A stretch of 64,000 nucleotides of DNA from CAWHQZ01 sp963831645 (GTDB lineage: Bacteria > Pseudomonadota > Alphaproteobacteria > Rhizobiales > Aestuariivirgaceae). The translations under genes were made by a program, and so were the position numbers. Below are positions 17,737-26,921 of this stretch, piece by piece. Numbering within the stretch: the stretch's first letter is position 1; the number at the start of each line of letters is the position of its first letter. Location of the stretch: positions 1-64,000 of the forward strand of contig CAWHQZ010000034.1 in assembly GCA_963831645.1 (NCBI GenBank), given 5' to 3'. A model generated the notes under the pieces. The model saw nothing but the letters and a program-made list of their open reading frames with translations, searched no databases and was not told the origin of the DNA.

Positions 17737-18201
17737 ATGAGGGCGAATCAACTTCCGGCGACTCTCGCGGTCGCCACTCTGTTGGCCGCGTGTGCGGTGG
17801 ACGCCGGCCCGAAGGAAGCGGGCGGCGCCGTCGTGGGCGGGGTCGCCGGGGGCTTGCTCGGCAGCACCATAGGCGACGGCAGGGGCAACGCGGCAGCAAC
17901 CATCCTTGGGGCCAGCCTCGGCGCCATTGTAGGCGGAGCTGTCGGGCGCGAACTCGACGATCAGGATCGCGACCGAGCCTATTTTGCCGCCCAGGCCGCG
18001 CTGGCCGACGGCGAGCCGGAGGAGTGGGAGAATCCAGCAACGGGCCACCGCGGGCGGTTCGCGCCCAAGCGATCCTATTACAACTCGCGCCGGGTGTTGT
18101 GCCGTGATTTCGAGCACCGCGTGTGGATAGAGGGCGAACCGGAGATCGTCGAGGGAACCGCCTGCCAGCAGGCGGACGGCAGCTGGCGGGTCGTGAGCTA
18201 G
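17737..18201 (+). CDS. Glycine-zipper lipoprotein (surface antigen-like)
   Basis: A 154-residue predicted lipoprotein. The signal ends in a lipobox (LLAAC, Cys about residue 19). A glycine-zipper follows (GGAVVGGVAGGLLGSTIGDG and GASLGAIVGGAVGREL), as in the 17-kDa surface antigen family. The C-terminal part (RSYYNSRRVLCRDFEHRVWI with EGTACQQADGSWRVV) is the conserved RT0821/Lpp0805-type domain. ATG 17737 has a G-rich ribosome site (GGGGG). It is divergent from pdxH and lies ahead of fabI. The precise role is unknown; outer-membrane association is expected. Confidence 0.85.
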   Translation: MRANQLPATLAVATLLAACAVDAGPKEAGGAVVGGVAGGLLGSTIGDGRGNAAATILGASLGAIVGGAVGRELDDQDRDRAYFAAQAALADGEPEEWENPATGHRGRFAPKRSYYNSRRVLCRDFEHRVWIEGEPEIVEGTACQQADGSWRVVS

Positions 18202-18331
18202 TCCAGAGCTAGTCCCGTTGCGCGAAAGACAGATTGCGGCGGCCGCCGGAACGCAACAGTTGCGGCGAGGGCTATAGCCAGGGCGTTTTTCGTGTAGATT
18301 GGCGAATATCACTCCCGACCTGGTGGCTTCG

Positions 18332-19156
18332 ATGAGCGCAACCGAGCGCCTGATGACAGGCAAACGCGGCTTGATCATGGGCGTCGCCAACAGCCGCTCC
18401 ATCGCCTGGGGCATAGCGCAATCGTGTGCCCGGCACGGAGCGCAGCTTGCGCTGAGCTACCAGGGGGATGCGCTCAGGAAGCGGGTCGATCCACTCGCGG
18501 CGGAGCTCGATTGCAATCTCGTCGTTCCCTGCGACGTTACCGATCTCACGTCCATGGACGCCGCGTTCGAAACCATCCGCAAGGCCTGGGGAGGTCTCGA
18601 CTTTGTGGTGCATGCCGTAGCCTTCTCCGACCGCGACGAGCTGTCCGGCCGCTATGTCGATACGACGCCGGCCAACTTTTCCAATACGCTGTTCATCTCC
18701 TGCTACAGCTTCACGGCAGTCGCGCAACGGGCCGAAAAGCTCATGTCGAACGGCGGGTCGTTACTCACGCTCACCTACTACGGGGCGGAAAAGTGGATGC
18801 CGCACTACAACGTCATGGGCGTCGCCAAGGCGGCGCTGGAGGCCTCGGTACGCTACCTGGCGGCCGATCTCGGGCGCGGCAATATCCGCGTCAATTCCAT
18901 CTCGGCCGGACCGATCAGGACACTGGCTTCCGCCGGTATCGGCGATTTTCGGTATATCTTTCGCTGGGCGGAAAACAACGCCCCCTTACGCCGCAACGTC
19001 ACCATCGATGAGGTAGGCGATACCGGCCTGTATCTCCTGTCCGATCTCGGGCGCGGCGTGACCGGTGAAAACGTTCACGTTGATTGCGGATATCATATCG
19101 TAGGCATGAAGCATCCCGACGCGCCCGACATAACGGTCGCCGGCGGCGGTGATTGA
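18332..19156 (+). CDS. fabI: Enoyl-[acyl-carrier-protein] reductase (NADH)
   Basis: Carries out the last step of each fatty-acid elongation cycle. The NADH site is LIMGVANSRSIAWGIA at residues 14-29, and catalytic Tyr159 and Lys166 stand in PHYNVMGVAKAALE (Tyr-x6-Lys), as required for FabI. The C-terminal GGYHI-like DCGYHIVGM is typical. I chose ATG 18332 (274 residues) over TTG 18299, because FabI normally begins a few residues before the MxGKRGLIMG block. Next on the same strand, 49 bases on, is aroC, a pair common in Rhizobiales. Confidence 0.95.
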   Translation: MSATERLMTGKRGLIMGVANSRSIAWGIAQSCARHGAQLALSYQGDALRKRVDPLAAELDCNLVVPCDVTDLTSMDAAFETIRKAWGGLDFVVHAVAFSDRDELSGRYVDTTPANFSNTLFISCYSFTAVAQRAEKLMSNGGSLLTLTYYGAEKWMPHYNVMGVAKAALEASVRYLAADLGRGNIRVNSISAGPIRTLASAGIGDFRYIFRWAENNAPLRRNVTIDEVGDTGLYLLSDLGRGVTGENVHVDCGYHIVGMKHPDAPDITVAGGGD

Positions 19157-19205
19157 AACCTGAGGCTGGTTTGACGAATGCGTAGGCGCAGCCTAAGCAC
19201 TCGCC

Positions 19206-20294
19206 ATGTCGTTCAATACCTTCGGGCACATGTTCCGCGTCACGACTTTCGGCGAAAGCCACGGGGCGGGGATCGGCTGCGTCATCGATGGCTGCCCGCC
19301 GGGCATCAAGCTCGAAGCCACCGACATCCAGACCTACCTCGACAAGCGGCGGCCCGGGCAGTCGCGTTTCACGACCCAGCGCCAGGAGCCGGACACCGTT
19401 CGCATCGTGTCCGGCGTGTTCGAAGACGGGCGGACCGGCGGCCAGATCACCACAGGAACGCCCATTTGCCTCGCCATCGACAACGTCGATCAGCGGCCGA
19501 AGGACTACTCCCGGATCCGCGACCTGTTCCGTCCCGGCCATGCGGACTTCACCTACATGGCAAAGTACGGCGTGCGTGATTACCGCGGCGGCGGCCGCTC
19601 ATCGGCACGCGAGACGGCAAGCCGGGTTGCCGCGGGCGCGGTGGCCCGCCGCTTGCTGCCGGGCGTAACCGTGCGCGGCGCACTCATCCAGATGGGCCCG
19701 CACAAGGTGAGCCGTGAGGACTGGGACTGGAAGGAAGTTCAACACAACCCGTTTTTCGCCCCCGATGCCAAGGCGGTCGAGGTATTCGAAACCTACCTCG
19801 ACGACGTGCGCAAGAGAGGATCATCGTGCGGCGCCGTCATCGAGATCGTCGCCTCCGGCGTACCCGCGGGTTGGGGAGCGCCCATCTACGGCAAGCTCGA
19901 CCAGGAACTGGCGGGCGCGATGATGAGCATCAACGCCGTGAAGGGCGTCGAAATCGGCGCCGGGTTCGCCGCCGCAGCGCTTACTGGAGAGGAAAACGGC
20001 GACGAGATCCGGATGCGCAACGGCAAGCCGCATTTCCTCTCGAACAACGCCGGCGGAATCCTCGGCGGCATCTCGACCGGTCAGGACGTCGTGGTCAGAT
20101 TCGCGGTGAAGCCCACCTCTTCGATCCCAATTCCGCGCCGGACCATCACAACGGAAGGCGAGGAAAGCGAAATCTCGACGACCGGGCGTCATGACCCCTG
20201 CGTCGGCATCCGCGCCGTGCCCGTCGGCGAAGCGATGATGGCCATGGTCCTTGCCGACCAGTTTCTGCGCCACCGCGGCCAGATCGGTCGCTAG
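19206..20294 (+). CDS. aroC: Chorismate synthase
   Basis: Final enzyme of the shikimate pathway, using reduced FMN to turn EPSP into chorismate. At 362 residues it is normal length. Signature segments are TFGESHGAGIGCVIDGCPPG at the start, YRGGGRSSARETASRVAAG in the middle, and the late GRHDPCVGIRAVPVGEAM. Lies downstream of fabI and upstream of a MATE transporter. It seems intact, with no lesions. Confidence 0.97.
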   Translation: MSFNTFGHMFRVTTFGESHGAGIGCVIDGCPPGIKLEATDIQTYLDKRRPGQSRFTTQRQEPDTVRIVSGVFEDGRTGGQITTGTPICLAIDNVDQRPKDYSRIRDLFRPGHADFTYMAKYGVRDYRGGGRSSARETASRVAAGAVARRLLPGVTVRGALIQMGPHKVSREDWDWKEVQHNPFFAPDAKAVEVFETYLDDVRKRGSSCGAVIEIVASGVPAGWGAPIYGKLDQELAGAMMSINAVKGVEIGAGFAAAALTGEENGDEIRMRNGKPHFLSNNAGGILGGISTGQDVVVRFAVKPTSSIPIPRRTITTEGEESEISTTGRHDPCVGIRAVPVGEAMMAMVLADQFLRHRGQIGR

Positions 20295-20336
20295 ACCACC
20301 CGTTTCCAAGCGTTGCATGAGTCCGGGATCTCTGCC

Positions 20337-21716
20337 GTGAGCAACTCGTGGCGAGGGGAAATCGCTGAAACCATGCGACTGGCGTGGCCGATGGCGGTAA
20401 CTCAGCTTGGCCAGGTAGTGATGATGACCACCGATCTCGCAATGCTCGGCAGGCTCGGAGATACGGTCATCGCCGCTGCGTCCCTGGCCCACACCGTGTT
20501 GTTCGCCGCATTCGTGCTCGGCATGGGCGTGGTCTCGGCCGTGGCTCCGCTGGCGGCGCAGGCCTATGGCGCACGCAGGCCCCGGATCGTCCGGCGTGCC
20601 TTGCGCGTCGGGCTATGGGCGGCGCTGATCCTCGGCTTGCCACTCTCGGCGGCGCAGCTATGGGGCCGCGAGATGCTGATCGCGGCCGGCCAAAGTCCGG
20701 AGACCGCAGCGCTCGCTGACCGTTATTTGGCGGGACTGGCCTGGAGTCTCGTTCCGGCATGGGCGTTCATTGCTTTGCGCGGCTTCATGGGCGCCATCAA
20801 TCGCCCTGAGCCTGCTCTGTGGATCACCCTCGTGGCGATACCGGCCAACGCGCTCCTGGCCTACTGTCTCATCTACGGCCGACTCGGGATGCCGGAGCTC
20901 GATCTTTTGGGCGCCGGGATCGCCACCACGGCAGTCGACCTCGCCATGTGCGCCGCGGCAGTGTGGATCTGCAGCCGGCACCCTCCGTTCCGCAAATACC
21001 ATCCGCTCGGGCGCTTCTGGCGGCCGGATTGGCCCCTCATGCGGCAGCTGCTGACGATCGGCTTTCCCATTTCCGGCGCCTTCGCCCTGGAATATGGACT
21101 GTTCGCGGCCGCCTCGCTGCTCATGGGCCGCATCGGCACCACGGCGCTGGCCGCCCACCAGATTGCGCTGCAGACCGCGTCGATCATGTTCATGGTCCCC
21201 TTTGGGATATCGATGGCCGCGACGGTCAGGGTCGGGCAGGCGGTCGGCCGCCGCGATGCTTTGGGCACGCGGCAGGCCGGCATCGTCGCGCTCGCGGTGG
21301 CAATATGCTTCATGATCACCATGGCGCTCCTGGTCGCGGCGGGAAGGAATGTGATACCGCTGTTCTTTCTCGGATCGAGCGCGCCCAGCGCTGAGGGAAC
21401 GGTAGCGCTTGCTTCCCTGCTTCTCGTCCTTGGCGCGAGTTTCTTCGTATCCGACGGCATCCAGGTCGTGGGCGCAGGCGCGCTCAGAGGTCTCAACGAC
21501 ACACACATGCCCATGCTTTTCGCGGTCATAAGCTTCTGGGGCATCGGCTTCACCAGCGCATACCTGCTGGGCATCAGGCTCGAATACGGAGCCGTCGGTG
21601 TGTGGATCGGGCTGTCGGTCGCTCTTACTGTCTTTGCCGCCCTGCTCGTCTGGCGCTTTCACATCCTTACGGCACGCAGATATTTGCCGGCCGTGCCGGT
21701 GAGCTCGCCGCGTTAG
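20337..21716 (+). CDS. MATE family multidrug efflux transporter
   Basis: A polytopic inner-membrane protein of about 459 residues with roughly twelve hydrophobic segments in two similar halves. The opening (MRLAWPMAVTQLGQVVMMTT, then DLAMLGRLGD) and the second-half repeat (PISGAFALEYGLFAAASLLM, then GTTALAAHQIALQ) are the typical MATE sequence blocks. It would export cationic compounds using Na+ or H+ gradients. GTG 20337 is a reasonable start; a TTG at 20313 in the same frame would add eight residues. It follows aroC by 42 bases and ends four bases before the convergent methyltransferase. Confidence 0.92.
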   Translation: MSNSWRGEIAETMRLAWPMAVTQLGQVVMMTTDLAMLGRLGDTVIAAASLAHTVLFAAFVLGMGVVSAVAPLAAQAYGARRPRIVRRALRVGLWAALILGLPLSAAQLWGREMLIAAGQSPETAALADRYLAGLAWSLVPAWAFIALRGFMGAINRPEPALWITLVAIPANALLAYCLIYGRLGMPELDLLGAGIATTAVDLAMCAAAVWICSRHPPFRKYHPLGRFWRPDWPLMRQLLTIGFPISGAFALEYGLFAAASLLMGRIGTTALAAHQIALQTASIMFMVPFGISMAATVRVGQAVGRRDALGTRQAGIVALAVAICFMITMALLVAAGRNVIPLFFLGSSAPSAEGTVALASLLLVLGASFFVSDGIQVVGAGALRGLNDTHMPMLFAVISFWGIGFTSAYLLGIRLEYGAVGVWIGLSVALTVFAALLVWRFHILTARRYLPAVPVSSPR

Positions 21717-21720
21717 TGCA

Positions 21721-22758
21721 CTAGGATTTTTCGCAAACGACGAGCTTGGATAGAAAGACGGGCCGTTGCGACTTCACCCGAAGGCCCTGCGAGACGAACA
21801 TCTCCGCCAGATTCTCCTCGAGGTAGCTGGCGTAGTACGGCTCGTGAAACCCTTCCGGAAAAGCGCGCAGGAGACCGTCATACCCTTCGCGGTCACCAAT
21901 CTGCAGTGAATCCATGAATACGAAAAGCCCGCCCGGTTTCAGCACCCGGGCGATCTCGCCGGTTACCGTCCGCCTCACTTCCGGCGGCAGCTCGTGAAAA
22001 AGAAAAATCGACGTCATGATGTCGCAGCCCATGTCTGCCGCCGGCAGGCGCTCGGCATTGGCGCACATGATCGCCACTTCATACGGGCGAACATGGGCTG
22101 CCGCTTCCTCCACATAAGCCATGGAAAGATCGCAGCCGGCGACGCCAAGTCGCGGAAACGCTTCTTTCACGAAGCGCAGGAAGCGGCCCGTGCCGCAGGC
22201 GGCGTCCAGGAGAGTCATGCCGCGCTGGTCCCGCCCGCGCAGAAACTCGAAAAGCGGCAGGAGACATTGGCGACGCATGGCGTTGGCCGAGCCCGAGAAC
22301 AGCACCTCTACCTGCAAATCGTAGATTTCGGCCGATTCCCGCGTGAGGTATCCGCCAGTCTGATAGTGGAAGTTCTGGACAAAGTAGTCGGGCAGCGACC
22401 CTGCTGCCTGCAAGGTCCCGGCCTCGTGGCTATTGCCTTCACGCCTGCGACGCGCGGCCGCCGGCAGATCGGCAAAGAAGCGGCGGCTGCGGCCGATGGT
22501 TTCCAGGAGGCCACCGTGATGGTCGCGTGGCAACGGATAGGCGCCGCGTTCAGCATTCTCGAGATCCCGCCGAAAGAGATCGACCAGGTCCGACATGATC
22601 TCTTCCCGGGAAGGCAGCCGGCGTACGCGATCGCTCGGCCGGGCGGCGCCGGCACTCTGGCCACGCGAAGGCGCCGCCGCCGCATAGTGGCCCATGTACC
22701 AGCCGACACGGGCCGTCTGCCGCACAACGTAGCCGAGGCGATCGAGGGTCGTGATCAT
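21721..22758 (-). CDS. Class I SAM-dependent methyltransferase
   Basis: A 345-residue methyltransferase with the SAM-binding motif I TLLDAACGTGRFLRFV at about residues 182-197 and the later motif DIMTSIFLFHELP. The first 150 residues (PSREEIMSDLVDLFRRDLEN) have no clear domain. The substrate is unknown. Translation starts at ATG 22758, overlapping the xseB stop in a TGATG arrangement; a GTG at 22761 is an alternative. It is the last gene of the HDAC-xseB-methyltransferase unit. Confidence 0.85.
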   Translation of the reverse strand: MITTLDRLGYVVRQTARVGWYMGHYAAAAPSRGQSAGAARPSDRVRRLPSREEIMSDLVDLFRRDLENAERGAYPLPRDHHGGLLETIGRSRRFFADLPAAARRRREGNSHEAGTLQAAGSLPDYFVQNFHYQTGGYLTRESAEIYDLQVEVLFSGSANAMRRQCLLPLFEFLRGRDQRGMTLLDAACGTGRFLRFVKEAFPRLGVAGCDLSMAYVEEAAAHVRPYEVAIMCANAERLPAADMGCDIMTSIFLFHELPPEVRRTVTGEIARVLKPGGLFVFMDSLQIGDREGYDGLLRAFPEGFHEPYYASYLEENLAEMFVSQGLRVKSQRPVFLSKLVVCEKS

Positions 22759-23012
22759 CACTCGACCTTGAGGGGCTCCGTTCCGGAAGGCACGCCGTCG
22801 CTTCTCAGGGTGATCCTTTCAATGCGTGCCTCAGCGTTCTTCAGCATTTTCTCGCAATGGCTCTTGAGCCGCTCACCGCGCTCATAGATGGCGATGGAAT
22901 CCTCCAGACCAATCTTTCCGGCCTCCAGCTTTTCCACGATGCTCTCAAGCTCGCGCAAAGCCGCTTCAAAGCTCATTTTCGCAATGTCGTCGGCTTCGCC
23001 GGGCTCCGCCAT
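22758..23012 (-). CDS. xseB: Exodeoxyribonuclease VII small subunit
   Basis: An 84-residue protein with the full XseB pattern: SFEAALRELESIVEKLEAGK followed by LEDSIAIYERGERLKSHCEK. It binds the large subunit XseA to make the single-strand-specific exonuclease VII. The gene overlaps both its neighbours by 1-3 bases (the histone-deacetylase-like gene before it and the methyltransferase after it), so translation is probably coupled. xseA is not in the window. Confidence 0.95.
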   Translation of the reverse strand: MAEPGEADDIAKMSFEAALRELESIVEKLEAGKIGLEDSIAIYERGERLKSHCEKMLKNAEARIERITLRSDGVPSGTEPLKVE

Positions 23013-23977
23013 CAGCTGTCATCCTCGTCATCGGATGCATCCGGCTTCCCCGTGCCTCGCATCAAAGCCTGGACATGCACGGCCGTCGAAGAAGCAAGCG
23101 CTTTCAAGTCATAACCGCCTTCCAGCATTGATACAACGCGGCCGTCACAGTGGCGGTGAGCGGCATCCATGAGGTAGAGCGTCGCCCACACGAAGTCCTC
23201 CTCAGTCAACTCGATGCTGCCCAGAGGATCGCTCCGGTGCGCGTCGAAGCCGGCCGAGATCAGCACCAGATCGGGAGAAAAGTCATCGAGGGCAGGCAGG
23301 ATCGCGGACCGCATTGCCTCACGAAACTCCGGCGAGCCGTTGCCGGCTTTGAGAGGCATGTTGACGATGTTGCCGACGCCGGTCTCAGTACGAGCCCCCG
23401 TGCCGGGGAACAGGGGCATCTGGTGGGTCGAAGCATAGAACAGATCGGCATCGGACCAGAAGATTTCCTGAGTGCCGTTGCCATGGTGAACGTCGAAATC
23501 GACGACCGCGACCCGTTCGGCGTCGTACTCCGCCCGGGCATGCAGTGCCGCGACAGCGACGTTGTTGAACAGGCAAAAGCCCATGGCGCGGCGGGTTTCC
23601 GCATGGTGGCCCGGCGGCCGCACGGCGCAGAAGGCGTTCTGGACCTCACGGCGCATGACGGCGTCGACGGCGCGAACGCCGGCGCCCGCGGCGCGCAGCC
23701 CGGCGGCGAAACTGCGGGGCGACATCCAGGTATCCGGGTCAAGCTGCTCGAATCCAGTGTCGGGAGTTGATTGCTCGATCATGTGATAGTACTCCGCCGG
23801 ATGGGCCCGCCCGATCGTCTCGATGGTGGCAAACGGCGCTTCCTCGCGCACCAGTTCATCGAACGCAGCGTTGTCGAGAACACGGTCGATGATAGCCAGG
23901 CGCGCGGGACGCTCGGGATGTCCTTCAGGCGGCGCGTGAGCAGCGCAATCGGGGTGGCGCAAAAGCAGCGTCGTCAC
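23012..23977 (-). CDS. Histone deacetylase-like family protein
   Basis: A 321-residue member of the HDAC/AcuC/AphA superfamily: zinc-dependent deacetylases of acetyl-lysine or acetylpolyamines. Diagnostic segments are CAVRPPGHHAE, GFCLFNNVAVAALHAR, VDFDVHHGNGTQEIF with metal ligands, and LISAGFDAH. GTG 23977 (VTTLLLRHPDC) is the better start than ATG 24040. It overlaps xseB by one base. The family name does not imply histones in this cell. Confidence 0.92.
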   Translation of the reverse strand: MTTLLLRHPDCAAHAPPEGHPERPARLAIIDRVLDNAAFDELVREEAPFATIETIGRAHPAEYYHMIEQSTPDTGFEQLDPDTWMSPRSFAAGLRAAGAGVRAVDAVMRREVQNAFCAVRPPGHHAETRRAMGFCLFNNVAVAALHARAEYDAERVAVVDFDVHHGNGTQEIFWSDADLFYASTHQMPLFPGTGARTETGVGNIVNMPLKAGNGSPEFREAMRSAILPALDDFSPDLVLISAGFDAHRSDPLGSIELTEEDFVWATLYLMDAAHRHCDGRVVSMLEGGYDLKALASSTAVHVQALMRGTGKPDASDDEDDS

Positions 23978-24091
23978 TGGCCTGGCTCCCTGCGTGCGTG
24001 CTACAGAACTTCGGGCGAAGCGAAGTACCTTCGCCCACACTCAACCACACTAGCAACGCCGGTGCCACGGGGGCAGCGGCCAGGGCTTGCG

Positions 24092-25042
24092 ATGGCAGCA
24101 AGCGAACAGCAAATCGAGGACGCGTCAAACCTCCTTCGCGCCGGCAAACTGGTGGCATTCCCGACCGAAACCGTTTACGGCCTCGGCGCGGATGCAACCA
24201 ATGACGAGGCGGTCGTTGCGGTCTACGAGGCCAAGGGTCGGCCGTCGTTCAACCCTCTGATCAGTCACGTGGCGTCGCTCGAGGCGGCACGGCAGCTCGG
24301 GCAGCTGAACGAGGACGCGCGCGCGCTCGCACATGCCTTCTGGCCCGGCCCGCTCACGCTGGTCGTACCGCGCGCTGAGCGATGTGCCGTGTCCATGCTC
24401 GCCTCGGCAGGGCTCGCTACCGTCGCGATCCGCGTCCCGGCGCATCCCTTGGCCGAGGCGCTGCTCCGTCATGTCGAACGACCCCTTGTTGCACCAAGTG
24501 CGAATGTTTCGGGAAAGATCAGCCCGACGCTGGCCGGTCATGTGCGAACCGATCTCGGCGATAAGGTTGCAGCCATTCTCGACGGCGGCCCTTGTCCGGT
24601 TGGCATCGAATTGACCGTCGTCGCTTGCATCGACGACCGACCCAGGCTGCTGCGGCCAGGGGGCCTGGAGCGAAATGTCATCGAAGCGCTCCTGAAAAAA
24701 CCGCTGCATGAGGCACCGAACGAACCCATCGCTCCACTTTCGCCTGGCCGACTCGCCAGCCACTATGCACCGCGCGCCCGCGTTATTCTGAACGTGATCT
24801 GGCCGAGGTATGATGTAGGGCTTCTGGCATTCGGGCCGGACATCCCCCAACATCCGGGCCCGGTGCGGAACCTTTCGGTCACCGGCAACCTCCGGGAGGC
24901 AGCGGCCAACCTCTTCCGCATGCTCCGCGAACTCGATGATACCGGTGTACAGACGATTGCCGTGATGACCATTCCGAACACCGGTCTCGGCGAAGCGGTA
25001 AATGACCGCCTGCGGCGCGCCGCGGCACCGTTCCATCGTTAG
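24092..25042 (+). CDS. L-threonylcarbamoyladenylate synthase (Sua5/YwlC type)
   Basis: Makes threonylcarbamoyl-AMP, the precursor of t6A in tRNAs decoding ANN codons. The N-terminal domain has LVAFPTETVYGLGADATNDE and KGRPSFNPLI, followed by WPGPLTLVVPR. The substrate-binding SANVSGKISPT box follows. The linker to a Sua5 C-terminal domain (LSPGRLASHYAPRA) and the terminal Rossmann-like part make it the longer Sua5 type (316 residues). Where relatives usually read ESTVVD, this one reads ELTVVACID, an unusual substitution. Start ATG 24092; the FAD oxidase begins immediately at the stop. Confidence 0.9.
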   Translation: MAASEQQIEDASNLLRAGKLVAFPTETVYGLGADATNDEAVVAVYEAKGRPSFNPLISHVASLEAARQLGQLNEDARALAHAFWPGPLTLVVPRAERCAVSMLASAGLATVAIRVPAHPLAEALLRHVERPLVAPSANVSGKISPTLAGHVRTDLGDKVAAILDGGPCPVGIELTVVACIDDRPRLLRPGGLERNVIEALLKKPLHEAPNEPIAPLSPGRLASHYAPRARVILNVIWPRYDVGLLAFGPDIPQHPGPVRNLSVTGNLREAAANLFRMLRELDDTGVQTIAVMTIPNTGLGEAVNDRLRRAAAPFHR

Positions 25043-26467
25043 ATGCGATCCCGCGCCAGCGTTGTGGTCGAGCGGCTGGCGGCCGTCGTCGGCCCGCGTC
25101 ACGCCCTGCGCGAGCAAGCGCAAATCGAGCCCTATCTGAAAGAGCCTCGGGACCGATGGCATGGACACGCCGCACTGGTGCTGAGGCCCGGCTCCACCGA
25201 CGAGGTGGCGGCCATCATGGCGATCGCCAGCGAAACCCGCACGCCGATCGTAACCCAGGGCGGCAATACCGGTCTCGTCGGCGGACAGGTGCCGCGCGAC
25301 GGTGGAGATGAGGTCGTGATGTCGCTGACGCGGCTCGACCGCATACGGGAAATCGACGCCGTCAACAACTCCATGACCGCGGAGGCCGGTTGCACGCTCA
25401 ACAAGATCCAGCAGGCGGCGCTGGAAGCGCGCCGATATTTTCCGCTCAGCCTCGCCTCGGAGGGCTCGTGCACGATCGGCGGCAACCTCGCGACCAATGC
25501 CGGCGGATCGGGAGTGATCGCCCATGGCAACGCCCGCTTCTCGGTGCTGGGCCTCGAGGTCGTGCTCGCCGACGGACGCATCTGGAATGGCCTGCGCCGG
25601 CTCCGGAAGGACAACACCGGGTATGACCTCAAAGACATTTTCATCGGCTCGGAGGGAACGCTTGGGGTCATTACCGCCGCAGTTCTGGCTCTCCATCCCG
25701 AGCCGACGGACTGGGCCGTTGCCTGGGCTGGCCTGTCTGAACTGCAGCAAGCTCTCGAGCTCCTGGATCTGGCCGCCGAACTCAGCGGCCACAGGATCGC
25801 CGCGATCGAGCTTGTGCCGAGACTAGGCCTCGAGTTTGCCATCAGACACGCAGCGGTGCGCGATCCCTTGCCGGAGCCCTCGCCCTGGTACGTGCTGCTA
25901 GAACTTTCCGCCCCTCAGAAGCCGGGCGAGCTGGCGCCGGTGATGGAGGCAATCCTGGCTCGCGCACTCGAACGGCAGGTCATCCGCGACGGTGTGATCG
26001 CGGGGTCACTGGCGCAGCGGCGGGAGCTTCGGGGCATCCGCGAATCATTGCCGCTCGTCCAGAAGCACGAAGGTCATTCGATCAAGCACGATATCTCGGT
26101 TCCAAGGTCCGAGCTGCCGCGCTTTCTCGCGCGGGCGACCGCGGCCGTGCAAGACATCGTACCCGGTTGCCGACCGGTTCCGTTCGGTCACATCGGCGAC
26201 GGCAACGTGCACTTCAACGTCTCGCAACCGTTGGGCGTGTCGGCGACAGGATTCGCTGAGCGCACCGAGGAAATCAACGAGGCCGTGTATGCCATCGTGA
26301 GCGACCTCGGCGGATCGATCAGCGCCGAACATGGCATCGGCCAGCACAAGGCGGCACGGATGGCTGCTCTCAAGTCGCCGGTCGAGATGGAAATGATGAA
26401 AGGGCTCAAGCGGCTGTTCGACCCCCTCGGAATTCTCAACCCGGGCAAGGTGCTGCCGGATGGCTGA
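25043..26467 (+). CDS. FAD-linked oxidase, D-lactate/D-2-hydroxyglutarate dehydrogenase-like
   Basis: A 474-residue flavoprotein of the FAD_binding_4/GlcD type. The FAD-binding half contains PIVTQGGNTGLVGGQVPRDG and GGNLATNAGGSGVIAHGNAR; the C-terminal catalytic half has GHIGDGNVHFNVSQ and GSISAEHGIGQHKAARM. These match D-2-hydroxyacid dehydrogenases such as D-2-hydroxyglutarate or D-lactate dehydrogenase. ATG 25043 follows the Sua5 stop directly and the GNAT gene overlaps the end by eight bases, indicating one operon. The exact substrate is not determinable. Confidence 0.92.
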   Translation: MRSRASVVVERLAAVVGPRHALREQAQIEPYLKEPRDRWHGHAALVLRPGSTDEVAAIMAIASETRTPIVTQGGNTGLVGGQVPRDGGDEVVMSLTRLDRIREIDAVNNSMTAEAGCTLNKIQQAALEARRYFPLSLASEGSCTIGGNLATNAGGSGVIAHGNARFSVLGLEVVLADGRIWNGLRRLRKDNTGYDLKDIFIGSEGTLGVITAAVLALHPEPTDWAVAWAGLSELQQALELLDLAAELSGHRIAAIELVPRLGLEFAIRHAAVRDPLPEPSPWYVLLELSAPQKPGELAPVMEAILARALERQVIRDGVIAGSLAQRRELRGIRESLPLVQKHEGHSIKHDISVPRSELPRFLARATAAVQDIVPGCRPVPFGHIGDGNVHFNVSQPLGVSATGFAERTEEINEAVYAIVSDLGGSISAEHGIGQHKAARMAALKSPVEMEMMKGLKRLFDPLGILNPGKVLPDG

Positions 26468-26921
26468 GCTTGCCTTTCGGCCGCTCCAGGACCGCGACGT
26501 CGAGCCCACCGTCGAGCTGTGGAGGAGGTGCGGCCTGGTCCGCCCGCAAAACGATCCATACCAGGACATCGCGCTTGCACGCGGCAAAACCACTTCCGAC
26601 ATCCTGGTTGGAATTCGCGAGACAGCCGTCCTGGCTGCGATCTTGGTCGGCCACGACGGCCATCACGGCATTTTCCACTATGTAGCGGTCGCGCCCGAGT
26701 ATCGGCGGTGCGGCTACGGCAAGGAGACGATCCGTGCCGGAGAACATTGGCTCAGGCGACGCGGAGTGCAGAACGTCAACCTTCTTGTCCGAACCGACAG
26801 CGCGGCGGTCGGCAGGTTCTATGAACAGCTGGGCTACACGGTCGATCCGGTGTTCTCGATGGGCCGCCGGATCCTTGCCGGCCAGCGTAGGCCGAGCCTG
26901 CCCGGCGGTGGGACCGCATGA
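26460..26921 (+). CDS. GNAT family N-acetyltransferase (YpeA-like)
   Basis: A 153-residue GNAT acetyltransferase. The acetyl-CoA-binding motif A appears as HYVAVAPEYRRCGYGKETIR (the R-x2-G-x-G/A site), and motif B covers NVNLLVRTDSAAVGRFYEQL. The N-terminal FRPLQDRDVEPTVELWRRCG with PQNDPYQDI matches the YpeA/YjaB subgroup, for which targets are unknown. It overlaps the FAD oxidase and the next NUDIX gene, so it is in the middle of a coupled operon. Confidence 0.9.
   Translation: MAELAFRPLQDRDVEPTVELWRRCGLVRPQNDPYQDIALARGKTTSDILVGIRETAVLAAILVGHDGHHGIFHYVAVAPEYRRCGYGKETIRAGEHWLRRRGVQNVNLLVRTDSAAVGRFYEQLGYTVDPVFSMGRRILAGQRRPSLPGGGTA

Noticed and set aside
24125..25792. A 555-codon open frame on the minus strand
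   Set aside because: It lies fully antisense to Sua5 and the FAD oxidase, both of which have unmistakable motifs. Its protein has no recognisable domain and is a GC-rich shadow frame.
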